Positions 51,242 through 59,984 of a stretch of DNA of 64,000 nucleotides are shown here, piece by piece (the stretch's first letter is position 1; every line of letters begins with the position of its first letter). Made by a program: the position numbers and the translations under genes. The notes under the pieces were generated by a model. The model did not search any database. It was not told where the DNA came from and saw only the letters and a list, made by a program, of their open reading frames with translations. Source of the DNA: Cyclobacteriaceae bacterium (lineage in GTDB: Bacteria > Bacteroidota > Bacteroidia > Cytophagales > Cyclobacteriaceae); assembly GCA_027533395.1 (NCBI GenBank), contig JAPZUF010000017.1, forward strand, positions 1-64,000, given 5' to 3'.

Positions 51242-52513
51242 ATGGAGGAAAAACTGTTGCACTACATTTGGCAAAATCAGTGCTTCACCACCTCCTCCCT
51301 CCTAACTTCTCAAAGATTATCTCTGTTAGTTCTTTCGCCTGGTATATACAATCACCATGCAGGACCAGATTTTGAACAAGTAAAAATTATACTAGACAAC
51401 ATTATCTGGCATGGCAATGTTGAAGTACATGTTTATGCATCCAAGTGGATTGAACATCAACATGAAAAAGACTTGGCCTATAATAATGTGATTTTGCATG
51501 TTGTATGGGAAGAAGATAAAGTAATTTACAATCAGCAAGGAGAGAAAATTCCTACATTGGAACTAAAAAATTATGTTGATATCCTTTTACTAGAAAGGTA
51601 TCAACAACTTATGGAGCAAAAGAAGTTTGTGCTTTGCGAAAACATAAGTTCAAATGTACCATCTGTCTATCAAGCCTCTGCTATTGAATCAGGTACGATT
51701 CATAAATTGAATAGAAAAACAATTGACATCCTTAATCTACTTCGGAAAAATGAAGGTGATTGGGAACAAACAACTTTTCAATACCTGGCTTTTGCTTTAG
51801 GGCAGCCCATCAATGCTGAAGCCTTATTGCTACTTGCATCTCGCATAAAAACTACTACGCTAAAAAAATATGCAGATAACATTTTTCAATTAGAAGCTTT
51901 TTTATTCGGCTTAGCAGGTTTTTTACAAGAAGAATCAACTGATGAGTATCAACAAAAATTAAAAAATGAATTTCGATTTTTAATGAGCAAGCATAATCTA
52001 CAAGATCAGATCTTGCCACAACATATTTGGAAGTTTTTAAGGTTGCGACCAGCCTCCTTTCCAACAATCAAAATTGCTCAACTTGCAGCTATCTTACATC
52101 GTCAAAATGCTTTATTATCATTATTATTAGCGACAGATGAATTGAAAGAACTACAAAATTTATTTTGTCCGAATTTATCTGTTTATTGGGAAAAACATTA
52201 TCGATTTGGAGCACAAACACAAATAAACATAAAACCAGGTTCGCAATCTTTTCAACAAATCATGTTGAATGGTGTCATACCGTTGTTATTTACTTACGGT
52301 CAATATTTGAAAGACGAAAACATAAGCGAAAAAGCTTTGAACTGGTTACAGAACATAAAGCCAGAAATTAATCATATTACAAAAAGTTGGAAAGAAATAG
52401 GTTGGAAAGCAGAGAATGCTTTTGAAACACAAGGACTAATCGAATTAAAAAAATATTGGTGTGATAAAAAAGCTTGCTTAGATTGCACTGTTGGTCATTA
52501 CTTATTGAAATAA
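51242..52513 (+). CDS. DUF2851 family protein, function unknown
   Basis: 423 residues of the DUF2851 family, which is common in Bacteroidota. Landmarks: an N-terminal EKLLHYIWQNQCF, SPGIYNHHAGPDFEQVKIIL, WHGNVEVHVYASKWIEH, and further on a helical region with FRFLMSKHNLQDQILPQHIW and FLRLRPASFPTIKIAQLAAI. The C-terminus has three Cys residues in CDKKACLDCTVGHYLL, which may bind a metal. The conserved Asp/Glu/His in GPDF and GNVEVHV resemble a nuclease-like core, but this is not established. It starts 3 bp after pyrF and touches the next gene directly. Confidence 0.85.
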   Translation: MEEKLLHYIWQNQCFTTSSLLTSQRLSLLVLSPGIYNHHAGPDFEQVKIILDNIIWHGNVEVHVYASKWIEHQHEKDLAYNNVILHVVWEEDKVIYNQQGEKIPTLELKNYVDILLLERYQQLMEQKKFVLCENISSNVPSVYQASAIESGTIHKLNRKTIDILNLLRKNEGDWEQTTFQYLAFALGQPINAEALLLLASRIKTTTLKKYADNIFQLEAFLFGLAGFLQEESTDEYQQKLKNEFRFLMSKHNLQDQILPQHIWKFLRLRPASFPTIKIAQLAAILHRQNALLSLLLATDELKELQNLFCPNLSVYWEKHYRFGAQTQINIKPGSQSFQQIMLNGVIPLLFTYGQYLKDENISEKALNWLQNIKPEINHITKSWKEIGWKAENAFETQGLIELKKYWCDKKACLDCTVGHYLLK

Positions 52514-53767
52514 ATGTATATCGTCTTAACTGTTTTAGCCTGTACAGCTTTAGGTTTTTACCTGAATCGCTTATACCTAACTGAAACTTTTAAGAAGTTA
52601 TTTCTATTAAGTTTTGCCTTCCATCTAATTAGTGGAATGGCCGTTTGGTTTTTGTATCAATATCATTATCAAAATGGAGATATACTTTTTTATATCAAAG
52701 ATTTACAAAGTGTCTGGCTCAAGTTTAGCCACTCACCAACCGAATACTTCCAATTTTTATATTCAGACAACAACTCATTGCTCCCGCTGATTAATCAGCA
52801 AGAGCGCTCACTATTCTTTATAAAATGCATTTCCATTCTTCATTTTATTAGCAATGGCAACATTGTATTAACACAACTTTTTTTGAGCATCTTATCATTT
52901 GTTGCTTGTTGGTTGTGTATCAAAAAACTCAATACTTGTTTTCCCAATCATGAATTAACCTTCATCATCAGTTTTTCTTTTATCCCATCTGTTTTATTCT
53001 GGGGCTCGGGCTTGGTAAAAGAAACAGTAACTTTAATTTTCATTTACATCATCATTATTTGTGCGCTTCATCTCAGCTTTAGCAAAAGAAAAAAGCAAAT
53101 TCATCTTTTCTTTTTATTACTATCAGGTTTCATGCTTTTTGAGTTGAGATATTTCGTATTTGCCATTTTTTTTTCTTTCGTATTGTTATTGCTCCTTTTT
53201 CATTTTGTAAAATCATCCCATCACAAAAAAAAGATAGCTATTGGGTCAACTCTCCTATTAATTATTACAGTTATCAGTATTTCATTTTTACATCCTAATC
53301 TTCATATCAATAATATCATCGATGTGATCATCCACAATCATAAAAGTGTTGTGGACCTATCGCAGCCAGGTGACTTTATGGTTTTTCCACAACTTGATGT
53401 CGATCATTGGCGCTTGTTTTTGTATTTGCCTTTCGCTTCATTCTTTGGCATATTGCGTCCTTTTCTTTGGGAATCTACCAATGTCTTACAGTTTTTATCT
53501 TCACTAGAAAACACCGTTTTCCTTCTTCTTATTTTTTACCAAATACGCAGACTTCCAACTTTATGGAAAAATGCTAACGTAAAATATTGGTTTATCCTCT
53601 CTATTGGTTATGCATTAAGCATGTCGGCTGTGTTAGCCATTTCAACACCTAATTATGGAAGTTTAAACAGATATAGAATTGTTTTTCTTCCTTTCCTTGT
53701 TTTTTGGTTGTTGTATCAAAATCCTATCCTAAATAAATGGCAAAAGAAAATGGTTAAGACCGCTTAA
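52514..53767 (+). CDS. Polytopic membrane protein, function unknown
   Basis: 417 residues with about ten hydrophobic helices, beginning at the very next base after the DUF2851 stop, so the two are co-transcribed. Conserved-looking features are the segment SFIPSVLFWGSGLVKETVTL in the middle, an Arg-rich loop before the FELRYFVFAIFFSFVLL helix and the tail STPNYGSLNRYRIVFLPFLV. The FW(G)SG-x-x-KE motif and the NRYR loop recall the membrane glycosyltransferase/polymerase group (GT-C, or O-antigen polymerase-like). The downstream NeuD-like acyltransferase would fit a glycan pathway. This is an inference from pattern only. Confidence 0.72.
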   Translation: MYIVLTVLACTALGFYLNRLYLTETFKKLFLLSFAFHLISGMAVWFLYQYHYQNGDILFYIKDLQSVWLKFSHSPTEYFQFLYSDNNSLLPLINQQERSLFFIKCISILHFISNGNIVLTQLFLSILSFVACWLCIKKLNTCFPNHELTFIISFSFIPSVLFWGSGLVKETVTLIFIYIIIICALHLSFSKRKKQIHLFFLLLSGFMLFELRYFVFAIFFSFVLLLLLFHFVKSSHHKKKIAIGSTLLLIITVISISFLHPNLHINNIIDVIIHNHKSVVDLSQPGDFMVFPQLDVDHWRLFLYLPFASFFGILRPFLWESTNVLQFLSSLENTVFLLLIFYQIRRLPTLWKNANVKYWFILSIGYALSMSAVLAISTPNYGSLNRYRIVFLPFLVFWLLYQNPILNKWQKKMVKTA

Positions 53768-53772
53768 TGATT

Positions 53773-53780
53773 TAATTTTG
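53773..53780 (+). promoter_or_regulatory. -7 promoter box before the NeuD-like gene
   Basis: TAATTTTG matches TAnnTTTG and lies 17 bp before the ATG at 53798, in the 30-bp gap after the membrane-protein gene. No upstream TTTG is seen. It could give an internal promoter. Confidence 0.35.
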
Positions 53781-53797
53781 CTTGTTAAATCTCTTAT

Positions 53798-54439
53798 ATG
53801 GAAAATCCGGTAATCATTTTTGGCGCCAACACAATAGGCAGAATTGCAAAAGACATATTCGAAAACAATGGCAACGTGGTGTATGGATTTTTGGATGATA
53901 CTAAATCATTACATCATACAGAGTTGGATGAAGTTGTAATACTTGGCGCAACAGACGATGATGGATTTTTAAAATTAATCGGTAAAAAATGTGAAGCCTT
54001 TGTTGCTTCTGATGATATCAAATTAAAGAAACATTTAACCGATATGATCAATAAAATGCGACATGTGCAAACGGTTAATGCCATTCATAAAGATAGTTCA
54101 CTCGGTTCGCATGTTGAGTTGGGACATGGCAATCTGATTGATAGAGGCGCAAGGTTGGCACCAGGTGTTAAATTAGGAAACCACTGTATTATCCATGCTA
54201 ATGCTGTCATCGGTGTTGGAACAACTTTAGGGGATTATGTACAGGTTGGTCCCGGCTCAGTAATTGGAGATGGTGTTACTATTGAAAATGAAAGTTTTAT
54301 TGGTGCGAGTGTTACCATTGTTGCTAATTTAACCATAAGCGAAAAAGCAAGAATCGGAGCAGGAAGTGTCGTAATCGCTCCTGTTAAAAAAGGTGAAACG
54401 GTTTTCGGAAATCCAGCACAAAAAGTGAATAATGCTTAG
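53798..54439 (+). CDS. NeuD/PglD-type sugar O-acyltransferase
   Basis: 213 residues. The N-terminal Rossmann-like subdomain (1-80, VIIFGANTIGRIAKDIFE, YGFLDDT) binds the sugar nucleotide, and the rest is a left-handed parallel beta helix of hexapeptide repeats (LGHGNLIDRGARLAPG, NHCIIHANAVIGVGTTLG, GAGSVVIAPVKKG). A His in the helix (HCIIHAN) is the probable catalytic base. PglD/NeuD relatives acetylate amino sugars of capsules, O-antigens or glycoproteins using acetyl-CoA. The preceding polytopic membrane protein might act in the same pathway. Confidence 0.85.
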   Translation: MENPVIIFGANTIGRIAKDIFENNGNVVYGFLDDTKSLHHTELDEVVILGATDDDGFLKLIGKKCEAFVASDDIKLKKHLTDMINKMRHVQTVNAIHKDSSLGSHVELGHGNLIDRGARLAPGVKLGNHCIIHANAVIGVGTTLGDYVQVGPGSVIGDGVTIENESFIGASVTIVANLTISEKARIGAGSVVIAPVKKGETVFGNPAQKVNNA

Positions 54440-54472
54440 GTAAAATTAAGCTAAAGCTATTACCTTTAAGTA

Positions 54473-55342
54473 ATGGGCAAAATAGCTGAAACCGATTTAA
54501 TCTTAAATAAAGATGGTAGTGTTTATCATCTAAATTTATTACCACATCATATTGCAGATACTATCATTGCCGTTGGTGATCCTAATCGCGTTGATCAGGT
54601 AAGTCAACATTTTACTGACATTGAGTTTGAAATGAATAAGCGTGAATTTATTACGCACACTGGCAAATTCAACAACAAACGCATCACTGTTATTTCAACA
54701 GGAATAGGAACCGATAACATCGAAATATTTTTAACAGAGTTAGATGCCTTGGTTAACGTAGATTTAAAAACACGCGAACCAAAAACTAAAAAGAAAAAAC
54801 TTCGCATTATAAGAGTTGGCACAAGTGGAGCCATTCAAGAAGATATACCTACCGGAACTTTTATCGCCAGTGACTATGCCATCGGTTTCGATAACCTAAT
54901 GCAATTTTATCCTTTACCACAAACTGATTATGAGAAAATGTTGGCGCAAAACATTCAACAACATACACAACTTAGTTTTACCCCTTACCTGGTTAAAGGT
55001 AGTGAGTCATTACTCCAAACTTTTTCATCCGCACATGGATTTAGAATAGGAAACACCATTACCGCGCCTGGTTTTTATGCGCCTCAAGGCAGAAATGTAC
55101 GCATCGAAACAAAGTATCCTAAGTTGTTGGAAGAGTTAACTTACTTTCATCATGCAGAAAGCAATTTTTGGTTAACCAATTTCGAAATGGAAACTGCCGG
55201 ATACTATGCATTAGGCAGAATGCTTCAGCATGAATGCATCAGCTTAAATGCTATCATCGCCAACAGAGTTAATAATCAATTCGCGAAAAATGCACATCAA
55301 TTAGTCGATGACCTAATTGTAAAAACCCTCAGCCTACTTTAA
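54473..55342 (+). CDS. Nucleoside phosphorylase (uridine/purine phosphorylase family)
   Basis: 289 residues, PNP/UDP family fold. Landmarks: IAVGDPNRVDQVSQHF (phosphate loop), STGIGTDNIEIFL, RVGTSGAIQEDIPTGTFI and the nucleoside-binding FEMETAGYYALGRML near 240. It splits nucleosides to base and ribose-1-phosphate, a salvage role. The loop LKTREPKTKKKKLR is a basic insertion peculiar to Bacteroidota-type members. Which nucleoside is preferred is not visible. Gap to the preceding gene is 33 bp. Confidence 0.88.
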   Translation: MGKIAETDLILNKDGSVYHLNLLPHHIADTIIAVGDPNRVDQVSQHFTDIEFEMNKREFITHTGKFNNKRITVISTGIGTDNIEIFLTELDALVNVDLKTREPKTKKKKLRIIRVGTSGAIQEDIPTGTFIASDYAIGFDNLMQFYPLPQTDYEKMLAQNIQQHTQLSFTPYLVKGSESLLQTFSSAHGFRIGNTITAPGFYAPQGRNVRIETKYPKLLEELTYFHHAESNFWLTNFEMETAGYYALGRMLQHECISLNAIIANRVNNQFAKNAHQLVDDLIVKTLSLL

Positions 55343-55344
55343 AC

Positions 55345-55596
55345 CTAAGAAGCAATGCCTGCATCCATTTTAATAATGTGTTTGCCAGCCAGAAAAGGAT
55401 TTTCGTTGTAGAAGCCCGACAGAATTCTGTGTGCAATCTGTTCAACAATTAATTCATCATCCGATTTACCTTCTTTGCCGCGCCAAAATACCCTGGCAGG
55501 ATGTTTACGCATGTCTTCTACGTAAGATTTAGCTTGCTGGTATTGGTCAGCTGTAAAAGTAATGGTAAAGCAGGTTTTCACTTTTTGAGTTTCCAT
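55345..55596 (-). CDS. Small conserved-looking protein, function unknown
   Basis: 83 residues from ATG 55596; the frame is open to 55701, but METQKVKTCFTITF is the most protein-like start. It appears soluble, with a mixed alpha/beta pattern (FTADQYQQAKSYVEDMRKHP, DDELIVEQIAHRILSGFYNE). I do not recognise the family. It is convergent with the nucleoside phosphorylase gene (2 bp between stops) and divergent from the M16 peptidase gene. Confidence 0.6.
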   Translation of the reverse strand: METQKVKTCFTITFTADQYQQAKSYVEDMRKHPARVFWRGKEGKSDDELIVEQIAHRILSGFYNENPFLAGKHIIKMDAGIAS

Positions 55597-55739
55597 ACAA
55601 TTCTTTCTTTGCAAAGTAAATGCCATTAATTGTACGCATTTTAAGATAATTTTAAAGCTTCGAAAAAATAGACGACCGTAAGCGGTCAAAGATGTTCGCA
55701 AGTGGAAAAAAACTTCCTATCAATCGAATACTTAATTTG

Positions 55740-55747
55740 TATTTTTG
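55740..55747 (+). promoter_or_regulatory. -7 promoter box of the M16 peptidase operon
   Basis: TATTTTTG matches TAnnTTTG, 5 bp before the ATG at 55753, implying a nearly leaderless message. It also argues for that ATG over the upstream one at 55702. No TTTG is evident at the -33 distance. Confidence 0.5.
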
Positions 55748-55752
55748 CAAGA

Positions 55753-56982
55753 ATGAAGCAATATAATCAAGTAACACTGAGCAATGGAATTCGTGTTGTG
55801 CATCAGCAACTCAGTCATACCAATATCATTCATTGTGGTATTTTTTTAGGGATAGGAAGCAGAGACGAAACTTATCAAAACCAAGGTATTGCCCATTTTT
55901 GGGAACACATGGCTTTTAAAGGAACGAAGAAGAGAACATCTTTAGATATATTAACAGCGCTCGATGCCGTTGGAGGAGAGTTGAACGCTTATACCGATAA
56001 AGAAAAAATCGTTTTCTTCTCATCAGTTCGTTTGCCCTATTTTAAAAGAGCTGTGGATTTGTTATCCGACATTGCTTTTCATTCAGAACTGCCGGCAAAA
56101 GAATTAAACAAAGAAAAAAGTGTGATTTTGGAAGAGATGTCGATGTATGAAGACAATCCCGAAGATTCTTTACAAGATGAATTTGAGAAAATTATTTTCG
56201 GTTCGCATCCTATGGGCATGAATATTTTAGGAAGAAGAGAAACCGTAAGCCAATTTCAACGAAAAGATTTTTTTAACTTCTTCGAAAGTAATTTACAGGC
56301 AGATAAAATTGTTTTCAGTTGTGTTGGCAATATTTCATTCGCAGAAGTAGAAAAAATTTGCAAGCAATACTTAGGTAAAATCAAGTTTAAAAATAAAGTA
56401 ACAACAAAACGCATTCAACCTACAACTTTTATTGCCCAACAAAATTTGCTCAAACCCATTAAACAATCTAAAGTTGCTTTAGGTGGTGAGGCATTTTCCT
56501 TGCAGAATCAAGAGCGAGTACCCTTCTTTATGCTAACTAATTTATTAGGCGGGCCAGGTATGAATTCTCGACTTAACCTAAGCATTCGAGAAAAACACGG
56601 ATATGTATATGCTATCGATGCACATTTTATTCCTTATTCTGATTGTGGTATGTTCGCCATCTTTTTTGGCACAGAACCCAAACAAGTTAAAAAATGCATG
56701 AAGCTTGTGCACCAGGAATTAGAAAAATTAATGGATAAACCTATGCTTCGTTCGGAGTTAACTTCATTAAAAGAACAAATCAAAGGCCAGATGGCCTTAT
56801 CCGAAGAGAATAATTTAAATGTAATGATGATGATGGGAAGAAGTCTTTTAGACTATAACCGTGTGCCATCGCTTGCAGATGTGTTTAAAAAAATTGATGC
56901 CGTTACACCTAAACAATTACAACAAGTAGCGCAGCAAGTTTTTCAACCTGAAAAAATTTCTACTTTAATCATGCATCCATAA
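55753..56982 (+). CDS. M16 family zinc peptidase (pitrilysin/PqqL-like)
   Basis: 409 residues from ATG 55753. The inverted zinc motif HFWEH (His48, Glu51, His52) and the third ligand Glu128 in VILEEMSMYE lie 76 residues apart, as required. The N-terminal half is catalytic; the second half (about 230-409) repeats the fold without the motif. PFFMLTNLLGGPGMNSRLNL is the conserved inter-domain region, with the R-Y-like substrate contact near HGYVYAIDAHF. There is no signal peptide, so it is cytoplasmic. It starts an operon with an O-methyltransferase (1-bp gap) and a transglycosylase. Confidence 0.92.
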   Translation: MKQYNQVTLSNGIRVVHQQLSHTNIIHCGIFLGIGSRDETYQNQGIAHFWEHMAFKGTKKRTSLDILTALDAVGGELNAYTDKEKIVFFSSVRLPYFKRAVDLLSDIAFHSELPAKELNKEKSVILEEMSMYEDNPEDSLQDEFEKIIFGSHPMGMNILGRRETVSQFQRKDFFNFFESNLQADKIVFSCVGNISFAEVEKICKQYLGKIKFKNKVTTKRIQPTTFIAQQNLLKPIKQSKVALGGEAFSLQNQERVPFFMLTNLLGGPGMNSRLNLSIREKHGYVYAIDAHFIPYSDCGMFAIFFGTEPKQVKKCMKLVHQELEKLMDKPMLRSELTSLKEQIKGQMALSEENNLNVMMMMGRSLLDYNRVPSLADVFKKIDAVTPKQLQQVAQQVFQPEKISTLIMHP

Positions 56983-56983
56983 A

Positions 56984-57625
56984 ATGGATACGTTTATCAC
57001 CCATCCTGCCATTCAACAATATGCTGAAGCATACACGAGTGAACCCAATCTGCTGTTACAACAAATAGAGCGCGATACACATGCAAATGTTTTATTGCCA
57101 CGCATGCTATCAGGTAAACTGCAAGGTCGGTGGTTAGCAGGTATCAGTTGCATGCTGCAACCTAATCGCATTTTAGAAATTGGCACTTTTACTGGTTATG
57201 CGACATTATGTTTAGCAGAAGGTTTAACTGATGATGGTGTGATAACAACAATCGATATCAATGAAGAATTAGAAAACCGGGTTCGTAAACATTTTAGTCA
57301 ATCCACCTTACATCATAAAATTGATTATCGCATTGGAGACGCCAAACAAATCATTCCTACTTTACAAGAAACTTTTGATTTGGTTTTTATTGATGCCGAT
57401 AAAAAAAACAATAACACTTATTTCGATTTAGTATTCGATAAAGTAAGAAGCGGTGGATGGATTTTAGTTGATAATGTATTATGGAGCGGAAAAGTAGTAC
57501 AAATTCAGACTGATAAAGATACTGCATCTATAACAGCATTTAATGAAAGGATGAAAGAAGATAAAAGAATTAATACCTTGCTTTTACCTATACGAGATGG
57601 CATTATGATGATACAAAAAAAGTAA
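56984..57625 (+). CDS. O-methyltransferase (CCoAMT/catechol type)
   Basis: 213 residues, class I SAM fold. Motif I is ILEIGTFTGYATLCLAEGL (about 63-81), then VITTIDINEELENRVRKHF, DLVFIDADKKNNNTYFDLVF (metal-binding Asp-x-Asp) and WILVDNVLWSGKV. This is the cation-dependent small-molecule O-methyltransferase family, whose bacterial members methylate catechols, phenols or hydroxamates; the true substrate is unknown. It starts 1 bp after the M16 gene. Confidence 0.9.
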   Translation: MDTFITHPAIQQYAEAYTSEPNLLLQQIERDTHANVLLPRMLSGKLQGRWLAGISCMLQPNRILEIGTFTGYATLCLAEGLTDDGVITTIDINEELENRVRKHFSQSTLHHKIDYRIGDAKQIIPTLQETFDLVFIDADKKNNNTYFDLVFDKVRSGGWILVDNVLWSGKVVQIQTDKDTASITAFNERMKEDKRINTLLLPIRDGIMMIQKK

Positions 57626-57634
57626 ATTTACAAC

Positions 57635-59389
57635 ATGCTTAAACGAGCTTTTATTTTTTGCTTCTATTGCTTGTGTTGGCAACTTAAGGCGCAACCATTA
57701 GCAGTTCCTGAAGTTCCTCACAAAATGAATTTTGCCGGCATCACGCTAACCATTCGAGATGATGCACGTAGAGAAATACAAAAAGATGTAGATGCGTTAA
57801 TGCAATCTCCTAAACATTATCAAATCAAAGTTGAACGCGCTAAAGCTTATTTTCCTATTATCGAAAAAATATTTGCAGAAGAAAAATTACCTGATGATTT
57901 TAAATACCTTGTTTTACAAGAAAGTGCTTTGATTGGCAATGCAGTTTCTGTATCCAACGCAGTAGGTTTTTGGCAATTCAAAGATTTTACAGCTAAAGAA
58001 GTAGGCATGCGTGTTGATGATTTAATCGATGAAAGAATGAACATCGTTTCAGCCACCCGAGGAGCTGCACGTTATATCAAAAAAAATAATTATCAATTCA
58101 ATAATTGGATTTACGCCTTGCAATCCTACCAAATGGGAGCGGGAGGCGTGTTGCGTTCCGTTCCTGATGTTGAAAGCGGAGCGCGCCACATGACAATTAC
58201 TTCACAAACCTATTGGTATGTCAAAAAATTTCTGGCACACAAAGTTGCTTTCGAAGTTGCCATGCAAAACCAATCAACTTCATCCTTAAAAATTACGGAA
58301 GTTTCCGGAATTGAACTTGAAAAAATTATATCGCAGACCAGTTTATCCGAGGAAAAATTACGGTCATTGAATCTTTGGATCAGAAAAAACTATATACCCG
58401 ATGATAAAACATATGCATTAATACTGCCTAATCAAGTAGCTGACAATAGTCTCATCAGTGATGCTCCTAAAGTTTTAACAAAACAAAACAGTAAGCCAAC
58501 AGTTCCAATTGTTGGTCAAACAAGTTTACATGGCTTAGCAGTTACTTATTCACAAAGTAATGAGACCTTGCAAGCAATAGCACAAAGAAACAACGTATCT
58601 CTTCCTTCTTTTATGCGATACAATGATTTACATGGTTTTGAAAAAGTGATGCCTAACATCCCCTACTATTTGCAACCAAAAAATAAAAGTTCAAATAAAT
58701 CAACTGTAAGCGCAAGAGCAGGACAAGACTTATGGCAAATCAGTCAGCAAGAAGGTATTCGATTAAAAACCTTAAAAAAACTCAATAGAAAAAAAACACT
58801 GACACTTGAAGCAGGAGAAGTTGTTTGGTTATCTGGAAAGAAACCTAAAGTAGCAGAACAACCATCAAAACAATGGCAAGCAAGCGAGTTTATCAAAGAC
58901 ATACCGGAAACCGATCAAAATTATTTTAATTGGGAAATCTTAATCCCAACGGAGAGCGGAAATAAACTGCAAGTGGAAACTGTCCCGATTCAAATTCAAG
59001 ATATTCAACCCAACGTACAGAAAAGCAAAGCGATTGTTCCACAAACTATTCCTATGGATGGTAAACATGAAGTTCGTGCCGGAGAAACTTTATATAGCAT
59101 CAGTAAACAATATGGAATATCAGCCGAAGAAATCATTAACATCAATCAATTAAAAAACAACGCAATACAACCCGGGCAAATACTAATTTTGATCAAACCA
59201 AATGCAGAAAAAGATTTGCAAAAGTCAAACAACCTTAACACTATTTGGCATGAAGTAAAAACAGGTGAGACACTTTATAGTGTGGCGCGGCAATACGGTG
59301 TTACCATAAAAGAATTATGTGACTGGAACGGTAAAAAAGACTTTGAAATTAAACCGGGTGAAAAGCTAAGAATAGAAAAAGTAGAATGA
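57635..59389 (+). CDS. MltD-like lytic transglycosylase with LysM domains
   Basis: 584 residues with a signal peptide (1-20, ends LKAQ). The SLT domain (about 75-220) has catalytic Glu96 in YLVLQESALIGNAVSVSNAV and GFWQFKDFTAKEVGM, then RGAARYIKKNNYQFNNWIYA. A degenerate LysM-like region lies near 315-355 (TLQAIAQRNNVSLPSFMRYN), another weak one near 365-405 and two good LysMs near the end, HEVRAGETLYSISKQYGI and HEVKTGETLYSVARQYGV. It cuts glycan strands to 1,6-anhydro-muropeptides during wall remodelling. It lies 9 bp after the methyltransferase gene and is the last gene of that operon. Confidence 0.93.
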   Translation: MLKRAFIFCFYCLCWQLKAQPLAVPEVPHKMNFAGITLTIRDDARREIQKDVDALMQSPKHYQIKVERAKAYFPIIEKIFAEEKLPDDFKYLVLQESALIGNAVSVSNAVGFWQFKDFTAKEVGMRVDDLIDERMNIVSATRGAARYIKKNNYQFNNWIYALQSYQMGAGGVLRSVPDVESGARHMTITSQTYWYVKKFLAHKVAFEVAMQNQSTSSLKITEVSGIELEKIISQTSLSEEKLRSLNLWIRKNYIPDDKTYALILPNQVADNSLISDAPKVLTKQNSKPTVPIVGQTSLHGLAVTYSQSNETLQAIAQRNNVSLPSFMRYNDLHGFEKVMPNIPYYLQPKNKSSNKSTVSARAGQDLWQISQQEGIRLKTLKKLNRKKTLTLEAGEVVWLSGKKPKVAEQPSKQWQASEFIKDIPETDQNYFNWEILIPTESGNKLQVETVPIQIQDIQPNVQKSKAIVPQTIPMDGKHEVRAGETLYSISKQYGISAEEIININQLKNNAIQPGQILILIKPNAEKDLQKSNNLNTIWHEVKTGETLYSVARQYGVTIKELCDWNGKKDFEIKPGEKLRIEKVE

Positions 59390-59520
59390 TAAAAAAAAGC
59401 TTAGAAATAAGTTTTTCAATCAAATTCAAGAAAATAGATATTCCGAATTAGCTGAAAATAGGTATTTTTACGCTTGATTTAAACGGAAATCGCCAAAAGC
59501 GAAGTTAAGAGGACGATTTA
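59390..59520. other. Short intergenic region, promoter of the response regulator
   Basis: 131 bp with a run of A before a plain AT-rich stretch. No clear TAnnTTTG box and no strong hairpin. It contains GGAAATCGCCAAAAGC and AGAGGACG just before the ATG, the latter resembling a weak Shine-Dalgarno, which is unusual in this window. Confidence 0.3.
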
Positions 59521-59934
59521 ATGCAAACTGCAACAAAGGCAATTGATTTAGTAATGTTGGTGGACGACAACGACACCGATAATTTCATTAGCAAAAGAAT
59601 TATTGAAATAACCAAGTTTGCCAATCGGGTTGAGGTTAAAAGCTCGGGCAAGTCAGCTTTAGATTATTTACGTGAAAATCAAACGATTGCAGAGAATCTT
59701 CCGAGTTTAATTTTCCTCGACATTAATATGCCAATTGTTGATGGTTTTGTTTTCTTGTATGAATTCGAAAAATTTAATGAATTGGTAAGAAATAAGTGCA
59801 AGGTTATCATCCTTTCAAGCTCTGATAACAAGCGCGACATCGATAAAATCGTGAATAATAATCACGTTATTAAATTTATCACTAAGCCTCTTACTGAAGT
59901 GGCTTTAGATGAAATCAGATTGAACAACATCTGA
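59521..59934 (+). CDS. Single-domain response regulator (CheY-like)
   Basis: 137 residues, one receiver domain and no output domain. Acidic pair Asp15/Asp16 in MLVDDNDTDNFI, phospho-acceptor Asp67 in LIFLDINMPIVDG, Ser in VIILSSSD and Lys in FITKPL complete the site. Bacteroidota use many of these as stand-alone relays; no kinase is next to it. It precedes a weak hairpin and a DUF3078 gene. Confidence 0.92.
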   Translation: MQTATKAIDLVMLVDDNDTDNFISKRIIEITKFANRVEVKSSGKSALDYLRENQTIAENLPSLIFLDINMPIVDGFVFLYEFEKFNELVRNKCKVIILSSSDNKRDIDKIVNNNHVIKFITKPLTEVALDEIRLNNI

Positions 59935-59939
59935 TTATT

Positions 59940-59959
59940 GGGGATTCTTCCCTTTTTTT
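59940..59959 (+). terminator. Weak terminator after the response regulator gene
   Basis: GGGGATTCTTCCC followed by seven T. The stem is short and includes a G-T pair, so it is only moderately convincing. Confidence 0.45.
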
Positions 59960-59984
59960 CCTTATTTCAATAAAAAATTACTTT

